DNA from: Cymodocea nodosa | Taxonomy: Eukaryota; Streptophyta; Magnoliopsida; Alismatales; Cymodoceaceae | Length of the DNA stretch: 64,000 bases | Assembly (NCBI GenBank): GCA_036874045.1 | Contig: CM072338.1 | Span: 22,776,501 to 22,840,500, forward strand | Reading direction: 5' to 3' | Shown here: positions 1-14,478 of the stretch, one piece after another | How the letters are laid out: the number at the start of each line of letters is the position of its first letter | Numbering within the stretch: the first letter of the stretch is position 1 | Position numbers and translations under genes: made by a program | Notes under the pieces: model-generated | Seen by the model: the letters and a program-made list of their open reading frames with translations, nothing else | Told to the model about the DNA's origin: nothing | Database searches by the model: none

Positions 1-600
1 TCTCATAAAATATCATATTAGTGAATGAAATTTAACAACTCTCGTGTTGAATATGAAATTCAAATATTTCCAGTATAACAAACGTACATCAAAAATTTTA
101 ATACCATAAAACATTTTTTGTGTTTTACATATAAAATACTTACAGTTTTAGTTTTTTTTTTTTGACGGATGAAAATATCTTCTCTATTTTAAAAATATAA
201 TAAGTTCTGTGTGCGTATAAGTAGCTTAGATACATATAGATGTAGATACTTAATGTTTAAGTAAGAATCATGAAAGAGGTGATAAACATTCACATTTTTC
301 ACTTCCTAAAATATAATACGCTTGTAATTAAATTCACTGTGGTATTAAAAAAAGAGAGAGACTCATGTGTATAGGTGCCTCTCTACATATTTAAGTGTAG
401 ATCAAATAAAGATCATGAAATGATGATAAAAAGATAATTGATGTGATGTTTATACCTGTTTGACGTAGACACCTACATTTTTTTTTATTTACTATAGTAA
501 AAATTAACGTATGTTACCTTTTTTTCAAAATTCTTCGGATTTTTGATTTTTGTAAAAAGTAAATTAATCGGAATTCATCTGGACCGATTTGGAATTCCAG
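1..600. other. AT-rich upstream flank, no gene seen
   Basis: This AT-rich stretch precedes the KH-domain gene. It contains homopolymer T runs and degenerate repeated phrases such as AAGATCATGAAATGATGAT and ATCATGAAAGAGGTGAT, but no coding potential that I can support. It probably holds distal promoter sequence of the downstream gene. Confidence 0.5.
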
Positions 601-1082
601 GTCATTAAAATGAAATATGCGGAACCCTTTTCCCTAATCCGGTCCCTGTGTTTGCTTGCATCGACCATCTCTTTCGGTTCCCTTTTCCTTCTCTTCTGCT
701 GTCCGCGCGCACCTGCTTGCTCGAAAGGTCTGCTTCTTCCTCCAGCTCGGGGGGAAGTCTTCTTGGTTCTTTCTTCCCTTATGCAACCCCCCACTCTTCC
801 AGACCTGCTCCGTTTGCTGGTTCTCTGTCGATTCACGTTCCACCCTTTTTCAGATTTTAAGGATTTTGTAGCTTGCATGGTTTGTGTGCAGGCATTTTTT
901 TCTTCTTCGCGGAAATTACAGTTGCATCGCTGTTATTTATTCTTTCTAGTGCGTAACATGGAACTTCGGTGTCTATAGGGGTTTTCTTTCTAGGGTTTTG
1001 AAGAAAAATGCAATTTTCATTTTCTATTAAGTTGAGTTAAATGGTTCGAATTTATGAATACGTGTTTCTGTCTGATGCAGTG
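600..1082 (+). promoter_or_regulatory. 5' leader of the KH-domain gene, probably with a leader intron
   Basis: Sequence becomes C/T-rich from about 620, typical of a plant 5' untranslated leader. A pyrimidine-rich stretch ending TCTGATGCAG at 1080 looks like a 3' splice site, so the first coding exon probably begins at 1081, two bases before the ATG at 1083. I cannot fix the matching donor or the transcription start. Short reading frames in the leader are likely by-products of the skewed composition. Confidence 0.4.
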
Positions 1083-4000
1083 ATGGAAGCCGTGGCTGCT
1101 GTGCCTGAGGAAAATTTTGCGCCCCACACTGTGACTGAAGAGCCGGTGATTGAACAGGTAGAAGAGCGCGACGAACCTGGTGAGCAGAATCAGCAGATAC
1201 AGGGACGTGATGCTGAACAAGGGGTGGGGGCTGCCGGTGGTGAAAAGAGGTGGCCTGGATGGCCTGGAGATAGTGTTTTCCGGCTACTTGTTCCTTCTCA
1301 AAAGGTAGGTGGGATCATTGGCCGCAAAGGGGAGTGTATTAAAAAGATGTGCGAGGAATCAAAAGCACGTATTAAGGTCCTCGATGGTACTTCTGGTGCA
1401 CCGGAAAAAATTGTGAGTTCACTGAGTTGTATTGTTTTATTTGTTTATGATCGGAGGATCTGGCAAATGATCTGACTTCTCTAATTTCCAATTTAATCCA
1501 AGTGATACATCTACAGCGGAAGCTCCCCTGGCATGTTGAATTTCGAATGGAAATCTTCAATGGCTTGTGCCATCTAAACTTACTTGATACGTATTTTAAA
1601 GTCTTGTAATTTGTAGGATATAGGTGGTGGTTCTGTAATTTAAGGACATCCAATCAGTAACTTGGCATTTGGGCTATACATAGCTGAGTTGATGTTTGGC
1701 ATCTAATTCAAGCTTTCCCTTGTGGCTTTCTGCCATATTCCAGTTGCTGAGCACTAGGTTCATAGTTTAGTTAACCAATGTGGATTTTCTAAGAAAAATG
1801 TTTCTTCTAAGTTAAATGCGAAAACTTAGGATAAAGAACATACATGTTTCCTGTACATATATATTGCAAAATACATCACATTAATGCTGCCTCATAAAAA
1901 TCACAGTAGTGGAACATGACGTCCTTGATAAATAATTATAAACATCAGGAGTCGAAAATTCATAATTTTCAAGTGACAAGGAAAACTTGATAACTTACTT
2001 AAAAAGAAAATATCATTTAACCAAGAAACAAAAAAAATTATTATTCAAGCTGCAACGAAGTTTACCCAAATAACCAAGATGAATCTTTGCAGGTTCTTTC
2101 TGCAGACCCTTAGTCAACAGTTCAATCATCAAATTGACTTCCAAATAGAAGAACAAAGGTCAGACTGCGGGTTCATTGTTAAATCTGTACGTTTGCAGCA
2201 CTTTTGATCTAACTACTTACTGAAATATCCTCATCCATCATTACCAAGAAGCTCCAAATCTTCATGGTAAATTCATAGCTTGATTAGCTGATTACTGGTG
2301 CCTGGAAATCTCCTGAAAGAGAAACTCCCAATGCAAAAATGGATTGAAATGACATCACATGCCACTTAAATGATGAACCGTCAAAGGCATTTGAATAAAA
2401 TTTTCTTCGTTGGTTGCTTGAAATTTATTTGAAAAATCAAAATAAAAACTAGGATTTCCATGAAAGGTACAAAAACTTACAATCTTAAATAGATTTTGAG
2501 TATGAGATATCAAAATAGAATTCAGTAAAAGGCCACGAATTGGAAAGACTCTGTATTTAGAAGTTGATCATTAGTAATTATTGGTCATGTGTCTTATCAA
2601 TCAACATGGTCCAGTTTAGGAAAGAAGTAAGGAATGTTTTCTGAAGAAGAGATTAAAAAAGTTCATATGACCTTGGGACTATTTAACACCCATCAGCTAC
2701 AGGGTTTGATTGTGGTTTTAGATGATGAAAGGAAGCATATCACGTATTTCATTGTGGAATAGGGGATAAAAATATCGCACTTTACACGATGCATTCTATT
2801 TTGAATATTTCTTTTTTTAATCCAGAACTGAATAGAGTACACTGCTGAACATACCTTTTATGTTGATTGAAATATGTTGGATTTCCTACTTAAGTACGAT
2901 TCTTATGCCACTTCTATTTGGCACATTACTTTTAATCTGTGATTGAGTATGCTGGTCGTTCAAAATATCTATAGCTACATTTGATAAAGACAGTTGCCAT
3001 AACTAATAAAAAGAGATGTCACCAGCAGTGCTTCTTAATGGATATGAAATTTTTCTCTAGTATTGAAGGATAAAAGTACCTAATGGAATTTATCTCCTGA
3101 GTGTGTATCTCATTCTTCCCATTCATTGATGCCCAATATAAAAAGGAAAACAACCTGCTTTCTTGTATGCCAGTTGAATTTAAATGGTGGAGTGAGTATT
3201 ATGTTGCAATGTGATATTAACTTAGATTTTGCACAGCTTGTAGAGTGATTGCCGTGTAATTCTATGCAAATTGAAGAAATACAATATCACACAAAATTTT
3301 TTTAGCCACACAAGAATTTTCTGCAAATACTACATCAAATACAAACTTCAATAAGATAAAATGCTATTTTAGAAAGTGAATATTTCATGTCATTTTTCAT
3401 ACAATTGGTTACGATTTCACAAATTGTATGATAAATATGTAACCACTTCAGTGTCCAGTGTCCTCTGAATTGGGTGGGCAATCTAGGAGCTAATACCATT
3501 TCATGCTGTTAGTGGTCCATTTTGTTTTTATTTTTAAGTGCCTGTGTATCGTCTCAATATGCTAGGACACCTTGTAGTCTGTCCAGATTTTTTTAAGCAT
3601 GCATTATTATCTTGAACACCTTGATTTTGTGTTTGAACATTTTGTAACATTGTTGCTAGCTTTTGCATTAGATAGGGGTAGTTGTTTGAATATGAATACT
3701 TAAGTAAACAAGATAGTTACTGATTAACCTAATGACATTCCTTTTTTCCTGGTTAAGATTAAAAATACATTGCCTTGTCCATCTGCCATCTGTGTGAGCA
3801 TTTGCCATTCTATGGTGTCATTGGCATGCTGTTCTCCATGTCCATTGTGTGCTTCCTTGGGGACAATTGTTTTTGTGGATAATAAGTATCAAGAAAAAAT
3901 GTTCAAGCAGATTTTCTATTGATGGAAATAAGGAAGGCCTGTGGGCTTTACACAAAATATATTTCTGATTTTAAATCCATACATTTTATGGTGGGCACCT

Positions 4001-7000
4001 AGGTGGTGCCTAGGTTCCACCTTGACACCTTAGCAGTTTTTAAGGTCCAGGACTTCAACTGCTTAGATGGCTAGACCTATAATGCTTTTAAAGCATTTTT
4101 TAACGTTTTTATTTGACATTTTACATTATTGATATATTTGTGGACTTATTTCAATTGTTTGGTCATTATAATCATCATATATTTAATGTTTTGTATTATT
4201 GAGATAAGTGTGGATTATATTCCTGATATATTCTTTCTATTGTTAAGAACATTTGAAAATTTTTGGTTATTACTATTGACTTCCTTAGGTATTTATTTTG
4301 TTATTGATTTACTTTTTGTTAATTGTCATTCTTATTTATTAGATTTTATTAATATATTTAGATTAGAAGGCCTATAAATTATGTGTGTGTGTGTGTCAAA
4401 ATATTATTGTTACACTAATTACCTAGTTGTCTAGGTGTCAAAGGTGCCCAATGCATTGCCACGGCACTTTATAAAGTATGTAAAATTAAGTTAAGCCTAG
4501 AAACTAATACCTGTTTTGCTTATGTTAACATCCTTAGAATTATTTTATGAATTTTGGGGATGGTAAAGGAGAGGCTTTGGAGAATAGAAGAGGGGGGTCA
4601 CTTGTGGAAGGGATTGGAGGAGAAAGGGTGTGGATGGGAGGTAGTTTTGGCAGATGATTGGGAGAGGTTGTCTTGATGGGTGCCCCTCTTGATCTATGGA
4701 ATACCTCAATCTTCAGCAGTCTCGTCAGAGATTTTAGGATGTTGAAAGTGGTTTGATGTTGCATGAGTGATACAACAAATTTGGAGTTGGTGTCTATCTT
4801 GGTCAAGTTTTAAGGGAATATGGCCATCTTGGACAATCTCAAATTGGAGGTGGACAAGGAAGATTTTTAGATTGAAGTGCATGTTGTAGGTGTGACATCA
4901 TGTGTCTTGGTTCATTGGACTTGGGTAGAGGTTGTTTGCTCAATGGACTGCAACTGATAAAAAAAAAGAAGTCGTCAATAACAAAATTGACCGACCATTG
5001 TTTGTTAAGTTTATAAGGGAGGTGGCCTATATCCTCTTAAATATTATCTAATGGCCTTACATAACACTTCTATATGCTAATTTATGGTGTTAAAAGTCAA
5101 GCCACATTCAATTAGAAAATCAAGAAAGAAGTCATTGTTGAACATTCATTTCAAAACTAATTAGTAGTAAGAGAACAAGACCATGTTATAAGGCCTAGGT
5201 TCAATGACATTTTTTTCAATGTGGATCTATTAATTTCAACACTCCTCCACATTTGTAGCCCCTTCTTTAGCCTACAAGTGTCTTATGGATAGTGTGTGTA
5301 AACCAGACTTTGATACCATTATTGAAATTTTATCTCAAAATTAATTAGTATTGAGAAAACAAGACACCATGTTAGAAGGTCTAGGTTCGATCACATTTTC
5401 ATCAATGTAGGACTGTTAACTCCAACTGTCACCATCCATCTCCTTTTTGTTTCTTGGAATGATCTTCTATAATGGTTTGATGGCTACATTTTGATTGCCT
5501 TCTTTCAACACATGGTTGATGATTTTCTCTACACAACGTATCAGAGGATTGTCATCATACTCTTTTTTGGATGCTTTTTCTTGATGTTAATGAGAATCAC
5601 TTTACCATTTCTCAAAAAAATACATCTATGAGATTTAGTTTCTTTCCCAATGAAGTTGCTTCATCTTTTGGGGTTCCTTGAAGATGTTTTTTTCCTTTCA
5701 CTTGTGCAGTAAAATTAATAGGCATTGTGTTGCTTCCACCAACTTCATCCATTTGATTTTTAAATGTGTATGTCTTTCTCAGTGCTAAGCCATTTTCAGA
5801 TAACAAGTCTGAACAAGCATTTTCATACTTTTGTATGTTATCATTTATCTTTGAAGAATGTAAATAAATATGTATGTGCTATTCATTCTTGAAGCATGGA
5901 ATTTATTGCTAGTTAAACTTTCTAGATGTCCATTCAAAATGTCAAATAAAATTATATGATTAATATGTGGATTCTGGATATTGTATCGCATATAGGTGGA
6001 AAATGTTGACAATGGAGTTGCGTTGAGTTGGTTACTTGGACATTATTGGTTGTTTTCCATAACATTTCCCCTTTGTTTCTATATTATTTGTAAGATTGTG
6101 ATGTGACGTAAGAGAGATTAGTCAATCAGAAAATATTAATAGCAGATCTTTGTAGAGGCTTAATGTTCAAATTATTTCATCCTTATATGTATCTCTCACA
6201 CATGTTTTCAATGGAAACATAGTAATTTAGGTGCCATGTGGAACTTGCCATGTAAAGATTAGTGGAATCCAAGTACCATGGACACTGTGCTATGTGTTTT
6301 GTAGCATACCATCTCATTGACGGCTACATGTTCTTTTTAATTTTTATTCTCACAGGTAATCATTTCTGCAAAAGAGGAGCAAGATCTGCCCATTTCTCCT
6401 GCTATGGATGGTTTACTGCGTGTTCACCGGCACAGTATTGATGGATTCGAGGAAGAGCTTCCAAATGCTGCCACTAATGCTGGAAATGTGATTCGAACAC
6501 GGCTTCTGGTGGCTGCATCACAAGCTGGAAGTTTAATTGGAAAGCAGGGAGCAACCATCAAGTCGATCCAAGAAGCTTCTGGCTGTGGTGTTCGTATTGT
6601 TGGTATGAGTTCTGATGCTTTATCTTTCCTGTTATACCGGACAGGCTGGGGGCAATTGATTTATTACTAAAAGTGAAGTTGTAGCGTCACTGTTTTTGTT
6701 TCATCATATAAAAGATGTTGCTTCATGTCCCTAATTTATAATAAAAAGAAATGCATTTAAGTTCTGTTACTGATAGAATTATTCAGTGAAAATGAAAGTA
6801 CTGTTAGCAAACTTTTCAATGTCACATCTATGATACTGATTCATGTTGATGTGGGGGACACATGATACGTTAGTTAATGCATCTACCTTATGCTATTTTA
6901 TTTTCTGCTGACTGTTTTACTACATTCATCACAAGGAAAACATAGCTGACTGGCTGTTTAGCCACAAAGGTGAGTGGTAGTGTCAACCCAAAACATACAC

Positions 7001-9709
7001 CAAGGGTGTGTTTGTTTCACCCTGTGTCTAGCTCAAACCTGTGACACAGGAGTCAAACACAGGATAGAGTAAAGCAAATACAAGTGTGCTTCATCCCTTC
7101 TAGGAACGGCTGTCGCTCCATCTCCAGGTTATAACTTGGAAAAATAGAAGACGAGGCGTAGTCTATTAGTCCTGCTTGATGTTCATCACTTGTTCTAAGT
7201 AGACATTCGCCAGAGTTCTTGATGAAAGTCGTCTCCTTCCACATGCTCAATGTTGTTCTCTTCTTCCTCGCACTCGCCCAATTAAAGCCCTTTGGTTTGG
7301 TTCGTCCAAGCTTCATTCAGTCAATCGTTCCACTAGTCTAATTGTTCCTCTTATTGCAGATCGATGATTTGCTGAAGAGAGGAGAAGGGTTGACTTTGTC
7401 AACTCTTTCACCGTTGTCAACGTTGGGGAAGGAAGGGCGTGTCGGAAGAAAAAGGGAAAAAGGAAAAAAAAAGAATGGAAGAAGAAGAAAGAAAAGTAAA
7501 TAAAAGGGAAAATAATAAAATAAGAAAAAAATGAAGGAAATGGGAAAAAAGGTAAAAAAATATTCTAAATATTTATTTAAAATAGAATATTTCTACTATT
7601 ATATAATGTAAACCTTAAAATTATTGTAAACCAAAAAATCATTATATAATGTTAACAAATAGATCAATGTATATTTGAATATATTTTTTACATTTTTTTA
7701 AACAAGTTTACTCAAATTTTGAAAAAAAATTATATAATATATCATATCAAAATTATGTCATACAACTTGAAAAAATAATTTCACAATATAAATTAAAAAT
7801 TTTATTTTTATAATATCTATTATATTATTTCATATAATTTATAATATTATAATATTAATAAAAACAGCTTACAACAACCAAATATTCATTACAATACCTT
7901 TTTTTTTTAAAATTGACTAAATGACAAATTTGAAAATCTACATACAATATTATTCTAACAAACGAACATCACTCTTAAATTTTTTCTATTCTCTGTTAGA
8001 GTTGTCAAAAGTCAATTACAATTGAACTTCTGACTAGAACTGATACAAATGCATCCTAAAATACCTTATACATAGTTCTAAGCCCAATTAAAGCAAGGTG
8101 ACTAATTATAATAACGTAAATACATTATACTTGTGTCCAGTCATTGAATCACTGTCACATGATATGATCTAATAACTAGGTAACAATCAAGGGCGACTTG
8201 TCTGGGTTGTGCCTTTGTGGGCATGGCCTTATCGTATTAAATATCATATTAGATATACTCAGATACTAGTTCCTGGAATCTTGGAGGTTTTGCTGTCGAA
8301 ACCACCTTAAATCGCACATTTAAGCTGTCTTGTATTAGAAGGTATCTGGAGGGGCATTGTTGTATTAGTTCCATACTTGTTTTGTTAATTAGTTCAAATG
8401 ATTTTAGGCTTTATTGACTTAATCCATGTGCGGCAACTTGAATTGGATAATTACATTTCACGGTGCTATTTAAATGTTTCATTTTTGACAGCCAATGACG
8501 ATCATGTATAAAATGAGCTTTTTGCCCTGTGCATTTTCATCGACTTTGCTTTCTAATTGTTAATATAACTGCAGAAGAGTTGCCTGTCGTTGCCTTGCAT
8601 GACGATAGAGTTGTTGAGATACAAGGAGAACCTACAGGAGTCCATAAAGCAGTGGAACTGATTGCAGGACAATTGAGGAAATTTTTGGTTGATCGCAGTG
8701 TGCTTCCTCTTTTTGAAACATCTGTGAGTACTTGCTTGGTCATCGTAATTGTAGAAATACTGTAGTTTGTGCAGTTGGTCATTATTCTATAAAATGTTGT
8801 CTAGATGTCTATGCGAAATGCCCATATAGAGCACAACATCCCACCACCTCAATCTTGGGGCCATCCTCAAGGACTACCTCCACATTCCGGTGGTGTTGGC
8901 TTTGGTAGTCACGCTCAATTCATGCCTGCACGCCCTCCGCCCGATAACTATTATCCAACACAGGAACTTCCACCAATTGAAAAGCAACCCCACCATGGTG
9001 TGTCCGCATATGGAAGAGAGCCTCCTCATGTTGGAGGACCGGCAACAACTAACCAATCACAAGCAGTCATCTCCCAGGTAAAATCAACAACTCCTAGTGG
9101 TATCAGATGACTTGAGAGACGTTTCTCAAAAGTTGACGCACCTGGTTACCATGGCTTGTTCTCAGGTTACACAACACATGCAAATTCCACTTTCATATGC
9201 AGATGCTGTAATTGGAACAGCAGGTGCGAGCATTAGCTATATCCGTCGTGCAAGTGGGGCGACTATTACCATACAGGAATCCAGAAGTGTACCAGGTGAG
9301 ATGACGGTTGAGGTAAACGGAAGTGCAACCCAAGTTCAAACTGCTCAGCAGCTGATTCAGGTAAGTCACTTTATCCTTAATTTCTTGAAAGATTTATTTG
9401 GAATGTGATATTTTATTGTTTTACTTTGCTCTCTGTCTCTATTGTGACAATTTTAGCTTTCACGCGTTCTGTCTCTGGGTCAACCTTTATTTAGTATTTT
9501 TACTGTCATATCGGATGTTGCAGAACTTTATGGCTGAAGCAACGGCAGCTCCACAGAACACAGCACCTCCTGCCGATCAAGGTTATGGTTCCTATCAAAG
9601 CCAAGGATCTAACATGTATACGTCCACTCCGGGCAATGCTGGTCCTACGGGGCATTCTTCTGGGGGTTACGGTTATGGTTCCGGCTACGGCACCAACTAT
9701 GGATATTAA
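1083..9709 (+). CDS. FLK: KH-domain RNA-binding protein, FLK/PEPPER type
   Basis: Six coding exons join in frame: 1083-1412, 6356-6602, 8575-8723, 8805-9077, 9166-9360 and 9524-9709, giving 459 residues. All junctions are GT-AG. Three KH domains are visible. KH1 (about residues 63-125) has the GxxG loop in [11 protein letters not shown]2 (about 153-228) has [11 protein letters not shown]3 (about 334-402) has [10 protein letters not shown] Pro/His-rich linker separates KH2 and KH3, and the tail is Gly/Tyr/Ser-rich, ending NYGY. This arrangement matches Arabidopsis FLK (FLOWERING LOCUS K) and its relative PEPPER, nuclear RNA-binding proteins that influence FLC expression and flowering. The start at 1083 follows a strong acceptor at 1080 and gives an acidic N-terminus before the conserved [16 protein letters not shown]. 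Intron 1 is 4.9 kb and intron 2 is 2.0 kb, both carrying repeat insertions. Assignment to FLK rather than PEPPER is by resemblance only. Confidence 0.9.
3990..4460. mobile_element. short terminal-inverted-repeat element (GGCACCT family, copy A)
   Basis: This lies inside intron 1 of the KH gene. The left end carries GGGCACCTAGG and CCTTGACACCT. Read on the other strand, the right end carries TTGGGCACCT and TTTGACACCT, so the ends are inverted repeats. The interior is very AT-rich with a (TG)n run near 4383-4396. The size and absence of coding sequence suggest a non-autonomous DNA transposon. Exact boundaries and target duplication are not resolved. Related ends occur near 28.4 kb and 48.1 kb. 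Confidence 0.5.
5153..5425. repeat. imperfect direct repeat, two about 90-bp copies
   Basis: Copies at about 5153-5241 and 5336-5425 share the phrases AATTAGTA, GAGAA, ACAAGAC, CCATGTTA, GGCCTAGGTTC or GGTCTAGGTTC, and ACATTTT followed by TCAATGT. They lie in intron 1 of the KH gene and look like an old duplication or a transposon fragment. Confidence 0.55.
6995..7980. mobile_element. possible non-autonomous DNA transposon in KH gene intron 2
   Basis: The left end reads AGGGTGTGTTTGTTTCAC and the right end, read on the other strand, AGAGTGATGTTCGTTTGTT. This is an imperfect inverted match typical of short plant DNA transposons. The interior changes from a mixed-composition left third to an extremely AT-rich right half. 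No clear target duplication was found, so the call is tentative. Confidence 0.3.
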
Positions 9710-10990
9710 TGACGATTAGATTTGGGGATAATGCTTTGTGGAGAGGCTATATTTTTAAGACAATTATTAGAAAGACCCTTTAACAGTAACCGGTGTTGAA
9801 TGAAGGTGTTCTCGTTTTGGATATCCCCAAGTTATTATGTATAATATACGACTATTCTGGTTTTTATTTGTTATGGAACCTGATTTCGGATTTCGTGAAT
9901 CTTGATAAGCTTAGGTCTTTTTTGACATCTGATTTATCTTTCTTGAATGAATGGTGTTAGATCAAGATTACTCGTTAGTTTCTGCTATTGGTAATAAGTC
10001 CAAACTGACGGGATAATCGATATTCTTAATCGGTTATTCTTTCACTTTTATTCTGGTGTATTAAAAATCTTTGTTTGAATAAGGTTCACCTTCCGCCTCT
10101 TACTTTGATGGTTTGATGTTTGCAATAGAAAGATATATACCCTTGAAGGTGGAAGTATATTATATTGGTAAGTTAATTCCTCTCCCTGCCTCTTCCGTCT
10201 GGCGTAAGAAGTGAAAAGTATTCTTAAAATCGATATGATGTTTTAATCAATTTATAAACTTGGTTTTCAAATAAAAAATATATTTTAATCCCAGTACTAA
10301 AAAATTATCTCCTATTCCAAACTACCCAAACAAATTTCTCTAATCCTTCCGTTTTTAGTTGATTAATGCTTTTATCTATTTAAAAAACTAAATATCATTC
10401 AATATTTGAAGAGCGTTGCTTGATACGTGGCTTTCACACCTGTTTCACCGATAAATTACGGTGTCGTACTAAGCCAGCTAGCCTACGGGACTTTCGTGGT
10501 TTATCAAATTAAGGGACGTTACCTTTCAAAAATTTATCGGTCGTCTATTAAAAATATCCATATCCGAGTATTTAATGTCCTGAAATAGAAATAAATTTTT
10601 CGTTTCTTGAAAATTTATTAATGTTTATTTTAAGCGCAATTCTCAGTCAATGCATTGATTAATTTATATGGTAGAAGGTCTAGGCTAATAGATGAGTTTT
10701 TTTTAGTTGCCATCAAATTTTTACATCTAATATTAAACATAAACATTTAATTACAAACAGTTAAGCATTACCGAGATTAATAATTTTTAATATTGTTCAT
10801 AATATTATCATTTGATCATATTTAATAATCAATACGTACTAGTTTACTTGTTATTTCATATTATTTATATAAATTATCAACCCATGCCTGCCATCATAGG
10901 TAGGATATGTGTTTGGTCTAATCGGATTTCGAACCCTACTACGGATCCACACGGCTCCATACCCGACCATTTCTTCCTGTGATATAGGGC
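9710..10990. other. spacer: 3' untranslated region of the KH gene, then AT-rich intergenic
   Basis: The first about 150-200 bases after the stop are T-rich and probably hold the 3' untranslated region and polyadenylation signals. The remainder to about 10990 shows no coding exon or recognisable RNA gene. Confidence 0.5.
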
Positions 10991-11067
10991 TCCCGGTGCC
11001 ATATAAAATCTATGAAGTTCTGTTTTTCGGCCGAACCCTAGTTTAGCAGCGGCGGCCGCTTCTTCCG
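10925..11067 (+). promoter_or_regulatory. L23a promoter and leader exon
   Basis: An ATATAAAAT TATA-like box lies at 11001-11009. A telo-box-like AACCCTAG lies at about 11033-11040, with another AACCCTA near 10931. Telo-box motifs near the transcription start are typical of plant ribosomal-protein genes. A GC-rich leader exon ends at TTCCG|GTGAGT (donor at 11068), and a T-rich acceptor ending CAG at 11601 closes a leader intron of about 530 bp before the ATG exon. Confidence 0.6.
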
Positions 11068-11628
11068 GTGAGTTCCTTGCTAGTTCCATTACTTGTGTTA
11101 GCTTTTCTTTAATTCGTAATGTATTTCTATTGTCCTGTCGTCGGCATGTAGTTCTCGTTCTTCTCTCCCTCATTTTTGTTCGAATTTGTTGCTGTATACT
11201 TCCTCTTCGTTCTTTCATTCCATTGTAGCTGGCGAATTCAGTAACTAGGGATTTTCGTAGACTACAGAGATGGATACTCATTAACTTGACTTTTGTATTT
11301 GATATGGTGGAATGAGATGATTAGTAATTTTCCTTAGCTTGCTCTGATGTAGAGGTGAAATTAGGAGAGTATTTAACGCGTAGATTTGTCATTATATTCG
11401 TAACACGGATGAGACGAAACTCGGAGTTGCCGAAAGACATCTCGAGCAAATTCTTTTTAACTTGTTGATCCTTAGATCTTACATTCAAATGCTTATTATA
11501 TATTTTCGTTAATATAGCTTTTCTCGCAGTCTGATCCCGTTGCCTCATTTTTATTGATTTCTTTGTAATTTCACTTTAGTAATCTTTGTTTTTCCTTTCA
11601 GTAATTTTCAACGTTTGGTGCGGCATCA

Positions 11629-13271
<1,643 letters not shown>

Positions 13272-14388
13272 GCGCCTTGATGTTGAAAAGCTTCTTTCAT
13301 AGTTGATAGGGTTTGTCTAGTCTTTCTATGAATTAAATGTTATGATTTTAAGTTGAGTTAATTGCTGTTGGGATTTTATTAAGTCTGCATTTCACAGGTT
13401 ATTATCGAACCAATGTTTTAGATTTAATTCTGGACTGCGTTCTTGTCTATTTTTTCTGTTTGAACGCTTGTATCGCGAAATTTTGTTAGAACTGTTGGGA
13501 TGGTGATTGTACGCCAAGCCCATCATATTTTAGTGGGTGGTGACTGTCGGCCGGCATTGGTCGTCTTTTTTGAGTAATGCTAGGACATATTTTAATAAAA
13601 AAGGCCATAGCTATTTCAAGGAACAACAAAGTTCAACAGAGATACTAGGTCCCGAACATAATAACAATACAGTGCAAATTGCAGGAAATGCACTTGGGCG
13701 AGGCAAGATAAGCAGATAGATGCCGAAGGCGGAATTGGTTGTTACTGTCTTCCTTTGGATCATCGCGTCGTCTTCTAGTTGTGGCGTCTTTTGGATTAGT
13801 ATTTGCGTTACTATTGCTGTCTTCAATGGTACCCGTATCGTCGGCCACATGATGATCTCATTTGGGCTTTAGGCCTCGTAAAAATCAGTGACTTTAGCTG
13901 TCGTTCGATTTTCTGATAAGAAAGAAGCAAGTTTGATGAAATAATCGAAGGCCTTTTTTCAACTGTAACACAAATTGGGAAGAGAAGAGTTAAGCTTCAT
14001 GGAGGTAGAAAAAATATAAGGTAGGAACTTTTCATTCAATAAATCTTGCGGTTATTTGATGAGGTAGGTCATTGTGTTAATGGGATTATATCAGTTACAA
14101 ATAAATGTTCTTTTGTAAGGCTAGATTTCAAATACGGTAAATCGGGTCGTCATTTCACCCTCTTTTGTGGAGGCTTTCTTTGTTAAGAATTTTGTCATTA
14201 GTATGAACCAGGACAAATTTGATTCTTATACCTCCATCGGTAAGGTTTAACAGAGTAGCTCTCCTTAGAGCTTAAAATTTCTGGTGGTAACGTCAGGAGA
14301 ATTCGAAAGACAGGTTGAATTTAAAATTTCTAGTTAGCTACCGGTAGAATGATGACCATTGGTGTGCAGCTGGGAAGTGACTTTCCTC
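13272..14388. other. spacer downstream of L23a, no gene seen
   Basis: This holds the L23a 3' untranslated region and intergenic sequence. Short open frames on both strands around 13537-13850 lack any recognisable domain or splice context. Confidence 0.5.
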
Positions 14389-14478
14389 TTGCGAGACGTA
14401 CAACATTCCGGTAACGGGCAATCTGGAGGTGATTGCATTGGAACATTGCCCGTTACCGGAATGTTGTACGTCTCGCAA
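14389..14478. repeat. perfect 34-bp inverted repeat with 22-base loop
   Basis: The left arm at 14389-14422 (starting TTGCGAGACGTACAACATTC) is exactly complementary to the right arm at 14445-14478 (ending CGTCTCGCAA). The loop is 14423-14444. Pairing stops abruptly on both sides. A transcript from either strand would form a 34-bp perfect hairpin. No coding frame explains it. It could be a recent inverted duplication, a foldback mobile element end pair, or a young small-RNA precursor. Confidence 0.9.

Noticed and set aside
589-978. 129-codon open frame in the region upstream of the KH gene
   Set aside because: It lies in a C/T-rich leader where several overlapping frames are open on both strands. 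It shows no domain and ends before the likely leader splice site.
4129-4377. Hydrophobic 82-codon frame resembling a membrane protein
   Set aside because: It falls inside the AT-rich interior of a short transposon copy. T-rich sequence gives Phe/Ile/Leu-rich frames without being coding.
5385-5400. GGTTCGATC, like a tRNA T-arm
   Set aside because: No acceptor stem, anticodon arm or D-arm could be built around it, and the motif belongs to a direct repeat whose other copy differs.
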